A DNA stretch of 64,000 nt from Lachnospiraceae bacterium (lineage in GTDB: Bacteria; Bacillota; Clostridia; Lachnospirales; Lachnospiraceae): contig JAFVBO010000066.1 in the NCBI GenBank assembly GCA_017479935.1, positions 1-64,000 on the forward strand, in the 5' to 3' direction. The notes beneath the pieces are model-generated. The model was given only the letters and a program-made list of their open reading frames with translations, did no database searches and was not told the origin of the DNA. Positions 26,697 to 36,333 of this stretch are shown here, piece by piece. The translations under genes were made by a program, and so were the position numbers. The stretch's first letter is position 1, and each line of letters starts with the position of its first letter.

Positions 26697-29533
26697 TTTA
26701 CACCAAATTTTCCAACGAGCGCGCGGCTCGGTATTCGCTGCAGACGGAAATCTGGCAGGAAGAAGACGGACAGAGGCGGGTCGTGAAGCGTGCGTGCACG
26801 CCCGAGGCGCAGGCGCACGTCGAGAATATGGAGCGGGTTTATGTGGAGACGCAGGACGCGTTTTCCCGGACGTGCTTTCGCTTAAACCGCTGCAGGAAAA
26901 TCGGAGCCGGGAGCGTCTGTTTCGAGTATATCACAGGGGCGAGTCTGGAAGAGAGGCTAGATCAGATTCTGCTTTCGGACGAAGGCGCCTGGGAGCGGGA
27001 AGGCATTCCCCTTGTGGAGAGCTATCAAAAAGAGCTGAAAAAGCTCTATCCCGCCGAGGACTTCCAGGAGACGGCGGCCTTTCGCGACATCTTTGGAGAC
27101 CTGGATCTGCCGGAGAAGCTGCCGGCCGCAAGGAACGTGGACATCGATCTGATTTTCCAGAACATCTTGGAGCAGGACGGGATCTGGCATGTCATCGACT
27201 ATGAGTGGACTTTTCCCTTTCCCATTCCGATCAAGTATGTCCTGTACCGCGCGCTCTTTTTCTACTCGCATCAGAACGACTATCGCAAGAGCCGTCTGTT
27301 CAACGAGGATACCTTTGCCCGCTTCGGGATCAGCCCGCGGGAGCGGGAGTGCTTCGATCAGATGGAGGCGCATTTTCAGGCCGCCATCGGCAAGGGCTAT
27401 GTGCCGCTGCGGGATGTGATGCGCGTCAGCGGCCGGGAGGAAGCGTGGCTTCCGGAAGGAGCGAAGAACGTAGAGAGCGGCCTGGCGTGGTGGAAAAAAG
27501 CTGGAGTGAAGGAAGAGGGGAGGAGTGCTGGTATGGCGGAAGAAATAAACGAGGAGAGCAAGCCGGAAGGCCTTGCATCTGGCGGAGAATCCGGGAAAAA
27601 GCCATCCCTCTTTTCGAAAATCCGGGACAAAATCTCGGCCTATCAAAACCGGCGCGCGATGGAGAAGAAGACGCTCTTTTCCCACATCGAAAAGGTGACG
27701 GGCGAGCCGGAGCAGCTTCGGGTGCGCGGCTGGGCCTTTACCCGCCGGGAGGCGGCGATTTCGTTTCGCGTGGTGGATTCGTGCGGGACGGCCATCCCGT
27801 TTGAGAAGCGGGAGTACAACCGCCCGGATGTGGCGCTGGCGATCACCGGGAAGGAAGAGAAGGTGTACGCCGGTTTTCAGCTGCTGTTTTTGCGGGATGA
27901 CGGGGCGGAGCCGTTTTCGCTCGTGATCTCGGACGGAAAAGAGCAGGAAACCTTCCTGTTAGAAGAAGAAAACGTTGGGAGCGCGGTGGAAGATGCGCGC
28001 AGCGAGGACTGGTCCATCGGCCCCGGGTATGAAGCCTGGTGGGCGAAGCAGAAGGTGACCCCTGAGGAAGTGGAGGAGCAGCGCGCCTTCGCGGAAGCGG
28101 ACATCTTAAGCGGAGAGGGCGAGTGCCCGTGCTTTTCCATCCTGGTTCCCATTTATAAAACCCCCATTCCCTATCTGAAGGAGATGGTGGACTCGGTGCT
28201 TAAGCAGACCTGGCCTAAGTGGGAGCTGTGCCTCGCGGATGGCAGCGGAGAGGATCTGACCGCGTATCAGGTGCTGGAGGAATATGCGCAAAACGACGCT
28301 AGGATTCGCGTGAAGCGCCTGGAGAAAAACGGAGGCATCTCCGAAAATACCAACGAGGCGCTGGCTGAGGCGTCCGGGGACTGGATCGCCCTCTTGGATC
28401 ACGATGACTTCCTAGCGCCGGACGCGCTGTACGAGATGGCGAAGAAGATCCGGGAAAACCCGGAGACGGACGCGGTGTATACCGACGAGGACAAGGTGTC
28501 CATGGACGGAAAGCAGCACTACGACCCGTATTTCAAGCCGGACTTTGCCCCGGAGCTTCTGCTGTCCAGCAATTATATCTGTCACTTCTTCGCCGTGCGA
28601 AAAAGTGTCGTGGAGCAGGCGGGGCCGTTCCGCAAGGAATTTGACGGTTCCCAGGACTACGACTTCATTTTGCGCTGTACGGAGAAGGCGCGGAAGGTGG
28701 CTCACATCGGGCAGATCCTGTACCACTGGCGGATGCATCCGGGCTCCACGGCCGCGGATCCGGCCAGCAAGAAATACTGCTATGAAGCAGGGCTTGGCGC
28801 CATCCGGGAAGCGTTGCAGCGCCGCGGGATCCAGGCGGAGGCCGAAGAGCTGGGCATCCGGCCGGGGTACTACCGCGTGCGGCCGAGCGCCCCTGCGGAC
28901 GTGTCCATTCACCGCATGAAGGGCATTTCACTGTCCGAGGCGGAGGAGGCCCAGGAGGAGTTTCTGCTGTTCGAGGACCCGCTGGTCACACCCGCGGATG
29001 AAGCGATGATCCGGCTTCTGGCGGCCGATGCGTCCCTTCCTGGGATCGCGGCAGCAGGCGGCCGCATCCTGTCGAAGGACGGTGTGATTTTAGAATCCGG
29101 GCGGATTTTGGGCCTGCGGGACTTTTCAGGTTCGCCGTACCGCGGCTATCAGGCGGATCAGTTTGGATATTTCGGGCGCGCCGTGTTGCGGCAGAATGTC
29201 AGCGTGCTGTCGCTGCGCTGCCTGGTGGTGCGGCGGGATGCTTTTCTGGCCGTCGGCGGCTTTGAGGAGCGCCTTTCCGGCGACAACATGGCGGCGGATC
29301 TGTGCCTGAAGCTGCGGGAGCAGGGGTACCGGCTCCTGCTGGATCCGGACGCGGTCTTTTACGCGTCAAAGGACGCCTTTTTGTCGGAGGATTTGTCTTT
29401 GGGTGCGGAGAAAAAGGCGCAGGAGAGCCAGTATCTGGGCCTCATCTGGGGAGAGCAGCTGGCGAAGGGAGACCCGTATTATTCCCGGAACCTTTCCCTG
29501 GCCGGGGTGGGGTACCGACTAAGAAGGATCTGA
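26684..29533 (+). CDS. Kinase-like domain fused to family 2 glycosyltransferase(s)
   Basis: 949 aa, start at 26684 behind GGAGG. Residues 1-250 look like a small-molecule/LPS kinase fold: the catalytic-loop-like VDIDLIFQN (Asp155, Asn160) and the metal-binding IDYEW (Asp172), with CFEYITGASLEERL before them. Residues ~330-440 form a beta-rich module (VRGWAFTRREA) shared with the N-terminus of the glycosyltransferase at 31849. A full GT2 domain follows (FSILVPIYKTPIPYL, LLDHDDFLAPDALYEM near 571, YTDEDK), then a C-terminal GT2-like half (~750-949) that has lost the usual nucleotide-binding start. It may phosphorylate and extend the glycan primer; that is inference. Confidence 0.85.
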   Translation: MEQLIYTKFSNERAARYSLQTEIWQEEDGQRRVVKRACTPEAQAHVENMERVYVETQDAFSRTCFRLNRCRKIGAGSVCFEYITGASLEERLDQILLSDEGAWEREGIPLVESYQKELKKLYPAEDFQETAAFRDIFGDLDLPEKLPAARNVDIDLIFQNILEQDGIWHVIDYEWTFPFPIPIKYVLYRALFFYSHQNDYRKSRLFNEDTFARFGISPRERECFDQMEAHFQAAIGKGYVPLRDVMRVSGREEAWLPEGAKNVESGLAWWKKAGVKEEGRSAGMAEEINEESKPEGLASGGESGKKPSLFSKIRDKISAYQNRRAMEKKTLFSHIEKVTGEPEQLRVRGWAFTRREAAISFRVVDSCGTAIPFEKREYNRPDVALAITGKEEKVYAGFQLLFLRDDGAEPFSLVISDGKEQETFLLEEENVGSAVEDARSEDWSIGPGYEAWWAKQKVTPEEVEEQRAFAEADILSGEGECPCFSILVPIYKTPIPYLKEMVDSVLKQTWPKWELCLADGSGEDLTAYQVLEEYAQNDARIRVKRLEKNGGISENTNEALAEASGDWIALLDHDDFLAPDALYEMAKKIRENPETDAVYTDEDKVSMDGKQHYDPYFKPDFAPELLLSSNYICHFFAVRKSVVEQAGPFRKEFDGSQDYDFILRCTEKARKVAHIGQILYHWRMHPGSTAADPASKKYCYEAGLGAIREALQRRGIQAEAEELGIRPGYYRVRPSAPADVSIHRMKGISLSEAEEAQEEFLLFEDPLVTPADEAMIRLLAADASLPGIAAAGGRILSKDGVILESGRILGLRDFSGSPYRGYQADQFGYFGRAVLRQNVSVLSLRCLVVRRDAFLAVGGFEERLSGDNMAADLCLKLREQGYRLLLDPDAVFYASKDAFLSEDLSLGAEKKAQESQYLGLIWGEQLAKGDPYYSRNLSLAGVGYRLRRI

Positions 29534-29591
29534 TGCGATTGTGCGCGGACTTTACGTAGGCGCGGTTGGATCATAAAAAGAGGATAAGAGA

Positions 29592-30410
29592 TTGAAAGAA
29601 AAAGCATGGATGGTGATCCCGAAAGAGCTGTGGGAGAGCCGGAAGCTGGCGTTTTCGCTGGCCAGAAATGATTTTAAAAAGAAATACGCGGGTTCCTATT
29701 TAGGAACCATCTGGGCGTTTATCCAGCCGGTCGTGACGGTGTTCGTCTACTGGTTTGTCTTTGAAAAGGGCCTTGGAAAGCTTCCCAAAACCGGCGGGCA
29801 GGAATCCTTTGTGCTGTACCTGGTCTCCGGTCTGGTTCCGTGGTTCTTCTTTTCGGATGCCTTAAACGGCGTGACGAACGCGCTTTTAGACTACATCTAT
29901 CTCGTGAAGAAAGTGGTGTTTCAGATCAGCGTCCTGCCGCTTGTGAAGGTCTTAAGCGCCGTGTTTGTTCACCTGTTTTTCCTGGCGTTTTGCCTGCTCT
30001 TGTTCTTCCTGTACGGCTACCGCCCGGATCTGTATACGCTGCAGGTGCTGTATTATTCCGCGGCCATGTTCCTGTTTGTACTGGCGCTGGGGTATCTGAC
30101 CAGCGCGGTGGACGTGTTTTTCCGGGATCTGGCCCAGATCATCGGCATCGTCCTGCAGGTGGGCATCTGGTTTACGCCGATCATGTGGCGGATGGAGACG
30201 CTGGACATTCCGGAATTTCTGGTCCCCATCTTCAAACTGAACCCGATGTACTATATCGTCAATGGATACCGGGAAGCCCTTCTGCGCAAGGTCTGGTTTT
30301 TTGAGCATCCGGGCCTGACGCTGTACTTCTGGGGCCTGACGGTGGTGCTGTTCGTGCTGGGCACGACGGTGTTCCAGAAGCTGAAGGTGCACTTCGCAGA
30401 TGTATTATAA
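29592..30410 (+). CDS. wzm: ABC-2 type polysaccharide export permease (Wzm/TagG-like)
   Basis: 272 aa, TTG start at 29592 with AGAGGA upstream. Six membrane helices; the N-terminal amphipathic stretch FSLARNDFKKKYAGSYLGTIWAFIQP is the hallmark of Wzm/TagG/RgpC permeases, and the FTPIMWRMETL segment is also typical. With the ATPase 84 nt downstream it exports a finished, lipid-linked polysaccharide or teichoic-acid-like chain through the cytoplasmic membrane. Confidence 0.93.
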   Translation: MKEKAWMVIPKELWESRKLAFSLARNDFKKKYAGSYLGTIWAFIQPVVTVFVYWFVFEKGLGKLPKTGGQESFVLYLVSGLVPWFFFSDALNGVTNALLDYIYLVKKVVFQISVLPLVKVLSAVFVHLFFLAFCLLLFFLYGYRPDLYTLQVLYYSAAMFLFVLALGYLTSAVDVFFRDLAQIIGIVLQVGIWFTPIMWRMETLDIPEFLVPIFKLNPMYYIVNGYREALLRKVWFFEHPGLTLYFWGLTVVLFVLGTTVFQKLKVHFADVL

Positions 30411-30425
30411 AAAAGCGCAGCCAGG

Positions 30426-30472
30426 TAGGAAGAGAGCGGATGGCCTGGGACCTGGGCTGATGATTGATCAGA
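30426..30472. repeat. Fragment of a shared repeat module
   Basis: Contains GCGGATGGCCTGGGACCTG, also found in 36413-36451 and 61487-61509. It lies between the permease and ATPase genes and forms only part of the hairpin seen in the other copies. Confidence 0.5.
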
Positions 30473-30493
30473 TATAGATGAGGAAAAGAAAGA

Positions 30494-31762
30494 ATGAGCG
30501 AAACAGCGATTGCGGTGGAGCATGTCAGTAAAATGTACAAGCTCTATGACCGCCCGAAGGACCGCTTTCTGGAGAGTCTGGGACTTTCGAAGGAGAAACG
30601 GTACAAAGAGCATTACGCGCTTCACGACATCAACTTCCAGATACAAAAAGGCGAGACCGTGGGCATCATCGGGACGAACGGATCCGGCAAGTCCACGATC
30701 CTGAAAATTATCACCGGCGTTCTGCACCCGACGGAAGGAAACGTGACCATCGATGGGCGGATTTCCGCGCTCCTTGAGCTGGGAGCCGGCTTTAACATGG
30801 AGTACTCCGGCCTGGAGAACGTGTACTTAAACGGCATGATGATCGGCTTTTCCCGCGAGGAGGTGGACGCCAGGCTGGAGGATATCCTGAAGTTCGCGGA
30901 TATCGGCGAGTTTATCCATCAGCCCGTGAAAACCTACTCCAGCGGTATGTTTGTGCGCCTGGCGTTTGCGGTGGCGATCAACATCGATCCCGAAATCCTG
31001 ATTGTGGATGAGGCCCTTTCGGTGGGGGATGTCTTCTTTCAGGCGAAGTGCTTCAAGAAATTTGAGGATTTTAAGAAGCTGGGGAAGACCATCGTCTTTG
31101 TAAGCCATGATCTGTCCAGCATCAGCAAATACTGCGACCGCGTCATTCTGTTAAACGATGGAGTAAAGATGGCGGAGGGCACCCCGAAGGAGATGATCTC
31201 CCTCTACAAGCGCGTGCTGGTGGGTCAGGCCGGGAAGGACCCGGAGACGGCAGCCGCAGCGCAGGGAGAGGCGGGAGACAGCTGGAAGTCGCGTATGGTG
31301 CTGAACCCCAAGGTCGATGAATACGGCAGCGGCAAGGCGGAGATTGTGGACTTCGGGATCGAGGACGAGGATGGCCAGATCACGGGAACCCTGATCAAGG
31401 GAAGCCGGTTTACCATTCTGTCCAAGGTGCGGTTTCACGAGGAAATCGACAATCCGATCTTTACCTTTACCTTTAAGGATAAACACGGGGTTTCCCTGAC
31501 GGGGACCAACACCATGTATGAGAAGGTGAGCCCGGGACGGGTCTATCCCGGGGATGTGTATACCGCGCACTTTACACAGGACATGTTTCTGCAGGGCGGC
31601 GAGTATCTGCTGTCCTTAAGCTGCACCGGCTTTGCGGACGGGGAGTTTACGGTGTATCACCGGCTGTACGATGTGTGCAGCGTGACGGTGGTCTCCGACA
31701 AGAATACCGTCGGGTATTACGACATGAATTCGGAAGTCTTCCTGGAGAAAGAAAGTAAGTAA
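30494..31762 (+). CDS. wzt: ABC polysaccharide exporter ATPase with substrate-binding tail (Wzt-like)
   Basis: 422 aa. The N-terminal ATPase has Walker A GTNGSGKST (about 60-68), the signature YSSGM near 150, and Walker B ILIVDEAL near 170. The Leu/Glu-rich ISALLELGAGFN loop is typical of the Wzt/TagH class. Residues ~265-422 form a beta-sandwich like the Wzt C-terminal domain, which recognises the end-modified polysaccharide and makes export depend on chain termination. That fits the methyltransferase and kinase-like domain upstream, which may provide such a terminating cap. Confidence 0.93.
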   Translation: MSETAIAVEHVSKMYKLYDRPKDRFLESLGLSKEKRYKEHYALHDINFQIQKGETVGIIGTNGSGKSTILKIITGVLHPTEGNVTIDGRISALLELGAGFNMEYSGLENVYLNGMMIGFSREEVDARLEDILKFADIGEFIHQPVKTYSSGMFVRLAFAVAINIDPEILIVDEALSVGDVFFQAKCFKKFEDFKKLGKTIVFVSHDLSSISKYCDRVILLNDGVKMAEGTPKEMISLYKRVLVGQAGKDPETAAAAQGEAGDSWKSRMVLNPKVDEYGSGKAEIVDFGIEDEDGQITGTLIKGSRFTILSKVRFHEEIDNPIFTFTFKDKHGVSLTGTNTMYEKVSPGRVYPGDVYTAHFTQDMFLQGGEYLLSLSCTGFADGEFTVYHRLYDVCSVTVVSDKNTVGYYDMNSEVFLEKESK

Positions 31763-31848
31763 AAGAGTGGATCTGCTTAAACACAGTTGCTTACACGTAA
31801 GGGTTTGCGGCGGAAGACGAAAGCTGACATGTCAGAAGAGGGGAACAA

Positions 31849-33918
31849 ATGAAGTACAAGATAGACAGTGAAGCGATACGGAAGGATGTCATGATGGTAA
31901 ACGGCTGGGCGGTCGGCGAGACGCTGGCCGAAGAGCTGCGCTTTTCCCTGACGGATAGCCAGGGAAGGCCGGTGGAGTTTACCCTGGTGCGCCAGGACCG
32001 AGAGGACATCGTCCGGATGATGCAGGAGGAGGACCCGGTCCGGAACGCGCCCGGCGCGGACGGCAAGGAGTATCTCCCCGGATTTTGCGTACAGTTTGTC
32101 TTTGACCCGGATGAGGTATACCTGCTGGAGGTCTCTGGAGAAAACGGAACCCGCCACGCGCATCTGCGCCCGAAGCGCCTTCGGGAAAACAAGGGGCGGG
32201 AGAACACCTGGATGGTGCGCATGCAGCGCTATCTGAACCTGGACCGTCTGGAGGATTTCAAGGAATATCTGAAGGAAAAGGGTTTGCGTTCGTTCTTTCA
32301 GAAGGCAGGGGAAAAGATTCAGGACGAGGGCGTCAGCTACGATAAGTGGTACCAGACCTGGCACGAGACGGAGGAAAGCCTTCAGAAGCGCAATCTGGCG
32401 CTGCAGGATATCATCCGCGAGCCGGACGAGCGCCCGTATTTTCGGATTGTCCTGACGGGAAAGGCCGGACACGGAGCCTTCCAGGAGATGATGAAATCGC
32501 TGACCGGGCAGGTGTACACCGGGTATCAGATCAAGCCCCCGGCGAACCGGGTGCGGGTGGACAATCAGGAAGCGGGGCTGGCCTTCTGTCTGTTTGTGCG
32601 GAAGGATTCCGTGCTCACGCCGGGCGCCCTTCTGTACATGGCAGAGGAAGTCTCGCGTAATCCGGACACCGACCTGATCTATGGGGATGAGGACCGGATG
32701 ACCGGGAAGCAGGGCAAAAAATGCATGCCGTTTTTCAAGCCGGATTTCAACTGGACCCTCCTTCGCTCCACCAACTATCTGGGAAACCTTCTGGCGGTCC
32801 GCGAGGATCTTTTGGACACCTTACAGGAGCGCGAGTTTCCGGACGGTCTGTCCTACGACCAGGTGCTGCGCCTGTGCGAAAACGCTGTTCACATCGCCCA
32901 CATTCCGCATGTGCTCGTGCATGAGCGTTACCGTGGGGAGCAGATTTCCTACCATGAAGCGTACACAGACGAGCAGTGCGAGGCGGAGATGCAGGCCCTG
33001 CGTGACCACTATGCCCGCGTCGGGATTGAGGCGGAGGTGGAGCGGGGTGTCGCGCCCGGGATCTACCGCACCAGGCGGAAGGTGCACGGGAATCCGCTGG
33101 TGTCCATCCTGATCCCGTCCAAGGATCACAAGGAGGATCTGGAGCTGCTCCTGTCCTCGTTACACGAAAGAAGTTCCTATCGCGCGTTTGAGGTGATCGT
33201 GATTGAGAACAACAGCACGGATCCCGAAACGTTTACCTATTATGAGGAAGCGAAGAAAAAGTATCCTTATCTGCGGGTGATCGTGTGGGAGAGCGGCTTT
33301 AACTACGCTGCGATCAACAACTTCGGCGCCGCCCATGCCAAGGGCGACTACCTGCTGTTTATGAACAACGACATGGAGCTTAAGTCGCCGGATCTGCTCA
33401 CGGAAATGCTTGGGTACTGCCAGGAAGCGGACGTGGGAATGGTCGGAGCGCGGCTCCTGTATCCGGATGACACCATTCAGCATGCCGGCGTCTTTATCGG
33501 TATGAGCGGCCTGGCCGATCACGGCTTCCAGGGCTTCTCCGGCCACGAGGCCGGATATCACTACCGGCCCCTCATGGCGCAGGAGCTGTCGGCTGTGACC
33601 GCGGCCTGCCTGATGATGAAGAAGGAAACCTTCTTTCAGGTGGAAGGGTTTGACGAAGCCTACCGCGTGGCCTTCAACGACACGGACCTGTGCATGAAGG
33701 TGCGCGCCGCCGGCCTTCGCGTTATTTACACGCCGGAAGCCGTGATGTACCATTACGAATCAAAATCCCGCGGGCTGGAAGACACGCCGGAAAAGAAGGC
33801 ACGCTTGAAGGGAGAAGTGGACCGATTCAAAGAAAAATGGCCGGAGATTCTGGAGAACGGCGACCCGTTCTACAATCCGAATCTCACGACCAAAAAACAA
33901 GATTTTTCGTTAAAATAA
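31849..33918 (+). CDS. Large two-domain family 2 glycosyltransferase
   Basis: 689 aa. Start ATG follows AAGAGGGGAAC. Residues 1-110 are a beta-rich module (VNGWAVGETLAEELRF) like that in the 949-aa protein. Residues ~190-390 are a partial GT2 domain missing the usual first motif but retaining YGDEDRM near 277. Residues ~415-660 are a complete GT2 domain: VSILIPSKDHKEDLELLL, VIENNSTDP, MNNDMEL near 505 and FNDTDLCMKV. This layout fits O-antigen and rhamnan-type bifunctional transferases. It closes the glycan cluster, 7 nt from the convergent LysR gene. Confidence 0.9.
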   Translation: MKYKIDSEAIRKDVMMVNGWAVGETLAEELRFSLTDSQGRPVEFTLVRQDREDIVRMMQEEDPVRNAPGADGKEYLPGFCVQFVFDPDEVYLLEVSGENGTRHAHLRPKRLRENKGRENTWMVRMQRYLNLDRLEDFKEYLKEKGLRSFFQKAGEKIQDEGVSYDKWYQTWHETEESLQKRNLALQDIIREPDERPYFRIVLTGKAGHGAFQEMMKSLTGQVYTGYQIKPPANRVRVDNQEAGLAFCLFVRKDSVLTPGALLYMAEEVSRNPDTDLIYGDEDRMTGKQGKKCMPFFKPDFNWTLLRSTNYLGNLLAVREDLLDTLQEREFPDGLSYDQVLRLCENAVHIAHIPHVLVHERYRGEQISYHEAYTDEQCEAEMQALRDHYARVGIEAEVERGVAPGIYRTRRKVHGNPLVSILIPSKDHKEDLELLLSSLHERSSYRAFEVIVIENNSTDPETFTYYEEAKKKYPYLRVIVWESGFNYAAINNFGAAHAKGDYLLFMNNDMELKSPDLLTEMLGYCQEADVGMVGARLLYPDDTIQHAGVFIGMSGLADHGFQGFSGHEAGYHYRPLMAQELSAVTAACLMMKKETFFQVEGFDEAYRVAFNDTDLCMKVRAAGLRVIYTPEAVMYHYESKSRGLEDTPEKKARLKGEVDRFKEKWPEILENGDPFYNPNLTTKKQDFSLK

Positions 33919-33925
33919 AAATCTT

Positions 33926-34849
33926 TTACACCTGCCCGGCCATTTCGATGAAGGCTCGCGTTGCCCGGGAGATGAAGCGCTTTTTACTGTAGCCGATGCC
34001 TAAGTGGAAGCGCGCATCCTCCCGCTCCATGCGGATGACATGGAGTTTTTTGGAGAGCGGCAGGCTTTCGCGGCCGGAAAAGAACAGCTGCGGATAAAAG
34101 GTGATTCCCATGCCGGCCTTGCACAGCTCCAAAAGCGTTTCGATGTTTTCGGTCTCCATGACAATCTGGGGCTTGAAGCCTTCCTCCAGAAACATGTTGT
34201 CGGCGATGGAACGGACGGTATTTCCGGGTTTATTTAAGAGGAACGGGCAGTCTTTCAGCATGGAAAGGCGGCCCGTTTTTTCGATTTCGGTCAGGACGTG
34301 GTCCTTTTCCTCGGAAAAAACAGACTCAAGGAGAGCGTCCGGCAGGATTAAAAGGACCTCCTCGGTTCCAAGCCGCACAGTTTCCGTTTCCTCTACGAGA
34401 AACGGAAGGCGGTCAATCATCAGATCAATGTCCCCCTCTTTTAAAGCGGAAGCCAGCTCCTGGTTGTTGCCCTCCAGGACGGAGATTTGGATGTGCGGGT
34501 ATTCCTGCTTAAAACGCGGAAGAATGCGGGGCAGGAAGACCTTGCCGCGGGTGTGGGAGATGCCGATGCGGATCTCCCCGCGGGTGTAATCTTTGATATC
34601 CCCGATTTCCTTCAGCATCTCATCCCGCTCGCTTAAAAACGCGGCCGCGTACTCGCGAAAGACGCGGCCGGCGTAGGTGAGCTTTAAGGGGACCGTGCGT
34701 TCAAACAGCAGCACGCCCAGTTCCTCTTCTAAGGAAGAAATGTGCCCGCTTAAGGATTGCTGGGAGATAAACAGCTTCTTTGCCGCCCGCGTGAAATTTT
34801 TCTCTTCGGCCAGGGCAAGGAAGTATTCGAAATTCAAGAAGTTTAGCAT
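33926..34849 (-). CDS. LysR-family transcriptional regulator
   Basis: 307 aa. N-terminal winged helix-turn-helix (FEYFLALAEEKNFTRAAKKLF, continuing ISQQSLSGHISSLEEELG) in residues 5-60, then a two-lobed effector-binding domain (RGEIRIGISHTRGKVFLPRIL onward). It lies 49 nt downstream of the start-proximal side of the PdxA-family gene in the same direction, with the two stop-to-start ordered pdxA then lysR, so they are probably co-transcribed and it may control that gene. The effector is unknown. Confidence 0.93.
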   Translation of the reverse strand: MLNFLNFEYFLALAEEKNFTRAAKKLFISQQSLSGHISSLEEELGVLLFERTVPLKLTYAGRVFREYAAAFLSERDEMLKEIGDIKDYTRGEIRIGISHTRGKVFLPRILPRFKQEYPHIQISVLEGNNQELASALKEGDIDLMIDRLPFLVEETETVRLGTEEVLLILPDALLESVFSEEKDHVLTEIEKTGRLSMLKDCPFLLNKPGNTVRSIADNMFLEEGFKPQIVMETENIETLLELCKAGMGITFYPQLFFSGRESLPLSKKLHVIRMEREDARFHLGIGYSKKRFISRATRAFIEMAGQV

Positions 34850-34898
34850 TTCAGTTCTCGGGTTTCTTCATAGACAGGCGAATATGGCGCTTCCATTT

Positions 34899-35999
34899 TT
34901 ATTTTTTCGCGTTGGCCATCCGGATGGCGTAATCCATGGCGTTCACCAGACTGATTTCACTGGAGATGCCCAGTCCCGCGATGTCCTCACCGGTGCCGTG
35001 ATCCACGGAGGCGCGGATGATGGGAAGGCCTAAGGTGACGTTCACACCGGCCACCGCGTCCCATTTCTGCAGGGCCTTGTTGTAGACGAAGCCCTTTACC
35101 TTCAGCGGAATGTGGCCCTGGTCGTGGTACATGACGACTACGATGTCATACCAGCCGCCGAGCGCCTTGGAGAAGACGGTATCCGGAGGCGTGGGAGCCT
35201 TCTCGGGAATGCAGATGCCCTCAGCCATGGCTGCGTCGATGGCAGGCTGGATTTCCTCGATTTCCTCGGTTCCGAACATGCCGTTTTCGCCGCAGTGCGG
35301 GTTTAAGCCGGCCACGCCGATCTTGGGCTTTTCGATGCCAAGCGCCTTGCAGCCTTCGTTCGCGATGCGGATGACGTCCAGAACGCGGTCTTTCTTCACC
35401 AGGTCGCAGGCCTGCCGCAGGGAGACATGGGTGGACACATGGACAACGCGCAGCTCCTCATGGGCCAGCATCATGGTATACTTCTTCGTATTCGTAAAGT
35501 GCGCGTACACCTCTGTGTGTCCGTTGAAGTGATGGCCGGCCAGGTTCATATTGTATTTGTTCAGGGCGTTCGTGACGGTGGCGTCCACCTCGCCGGCCAT
35601 GGCCAACTCGATCACCTTTTTTACGTACTGGAAGGCAGCGTTTCCGCACATTTTCTGGCTTTCCTCGTACAGGGCAGCCACCTCGTCGGCCGGCAGCTTT
35701 TCGGAAAGCGCGGCGCGGTCCTTGCGGAAATAGCGCTTGTTCAGATCCACCAGATCCATGTCGTAGACGTCGATGGTCCCGCATTCAAAGAGAGCGTCTG
35801 AGACGGAGGAGAGCGCGCGCACCTTCATGCCTTCTGCACCTTCGATGGTCTGGATGGCAGCTTCGATGCACTTGGCATCCCCGATGATCACGGGGCGGCA
35901 GCGCTCATACGTTTCCTGTTTCATAAGAGCTTTGACGGAGAGCTCCGGGCCGTTTCCGGAGGGGTCTCCCATGGTGATTCCGATAATGGGACGGTTCAT
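34899..35999 (-). CDS. pdxA: PdxA-family 4-phospho-threonine/threonate dehydrogenase
   Basis: 366 aa from the ATG at 35999 with AAAGGAG upstream. PdxA oxidises 4-phosphohydroxy-L-threonine in vitamin B6 synthesis; the PdxA2 branch acts on D-threonate or D-erythronate 4-phosphate in sugar-acid breakdown. Visible landmarks: PIIGITMGDPSGNGPEL, NGHTEVYAH and MYHDQGHIPLK with the metal-binding histidines, and GLPIIRASVDHGTG. The slightly long size and the pairing with a LysR regulator instead of B6 genes favour the PdxA2 branch, but no four-carbon acid kinase is beside it. Confidence 0.9.
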   Translation of the reverse strand: MNRPIIGITMGDPSGNGPELSVKALMKQETYERCRPVIIGDAKCIEAAIQTIEGAEGMKVRALSSVSDALFECGTIDVYDMDLVDLNKRYFRKDRAALSEKLPADEVAALYEESQKMCGNAAFQYVKKVIELAMAGEVDATVTNALNKYNMNLAGHHFNGHTEVYAHFTNTKKYTMMLAHEELRVVHVSTHVSLRQACDLVKKDRVLDVIRIANEGCKALGIEKPKIGVAGLNPHCGENGMFGTEEIEEIQPAIDAAMAEGICIPEKAPTPPDTVFSKALGGWYDIVVVMYHDQGHIPLKVKGFVYNKALQKWDAVAGVNVTLGLPIIRASVDHGTGEDIAGLGISSEISLVNAMDYAIRMANAKK

Positions 36000-36039
36000 A
36001 ACAGGCTCCTTTCCATGCACGGCGTGTGGTTGCGTAAGT

Positions 36040-36098
36040 GCTGCGTCGTGCCGAATTTTATTGCAGCAGCGTTGGTTGCGAAGCAACGCGTTTGCACG
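36040..36098. repeat. Short dispersed repeat shared with 62385-62440
   Basis: GCCGAATTTTATTGCAGCAGCG and the hairpin GTTGCGAAGCAAC followed by CGTTTGCA recur, with small changes, upstream of the RND gene near 62390. It lies in the leader of the PdxA-family gene. Confidence 0.55.
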
Positions 36099-36333
36099 TA
36101 TGATTTGTGGTTTGTTCTTATCGGTAGTATAGCACAGAAAAGATGGAAACGTCCACAGGAAACTTTTCATAACCGGTCGGGAAGTCACAGCCTTTTTCCA
36201 CAGTCTACACCTTGTAACCGATACAAGAAAAATGGATTAGACATTTGTAATCCAGACCGCTACACTTAGGGAGGAATGAAATTGTACATTCCGTTCCTAC
36301 AAAAGAAAACCTCCGGTTTGCATACACACACAA

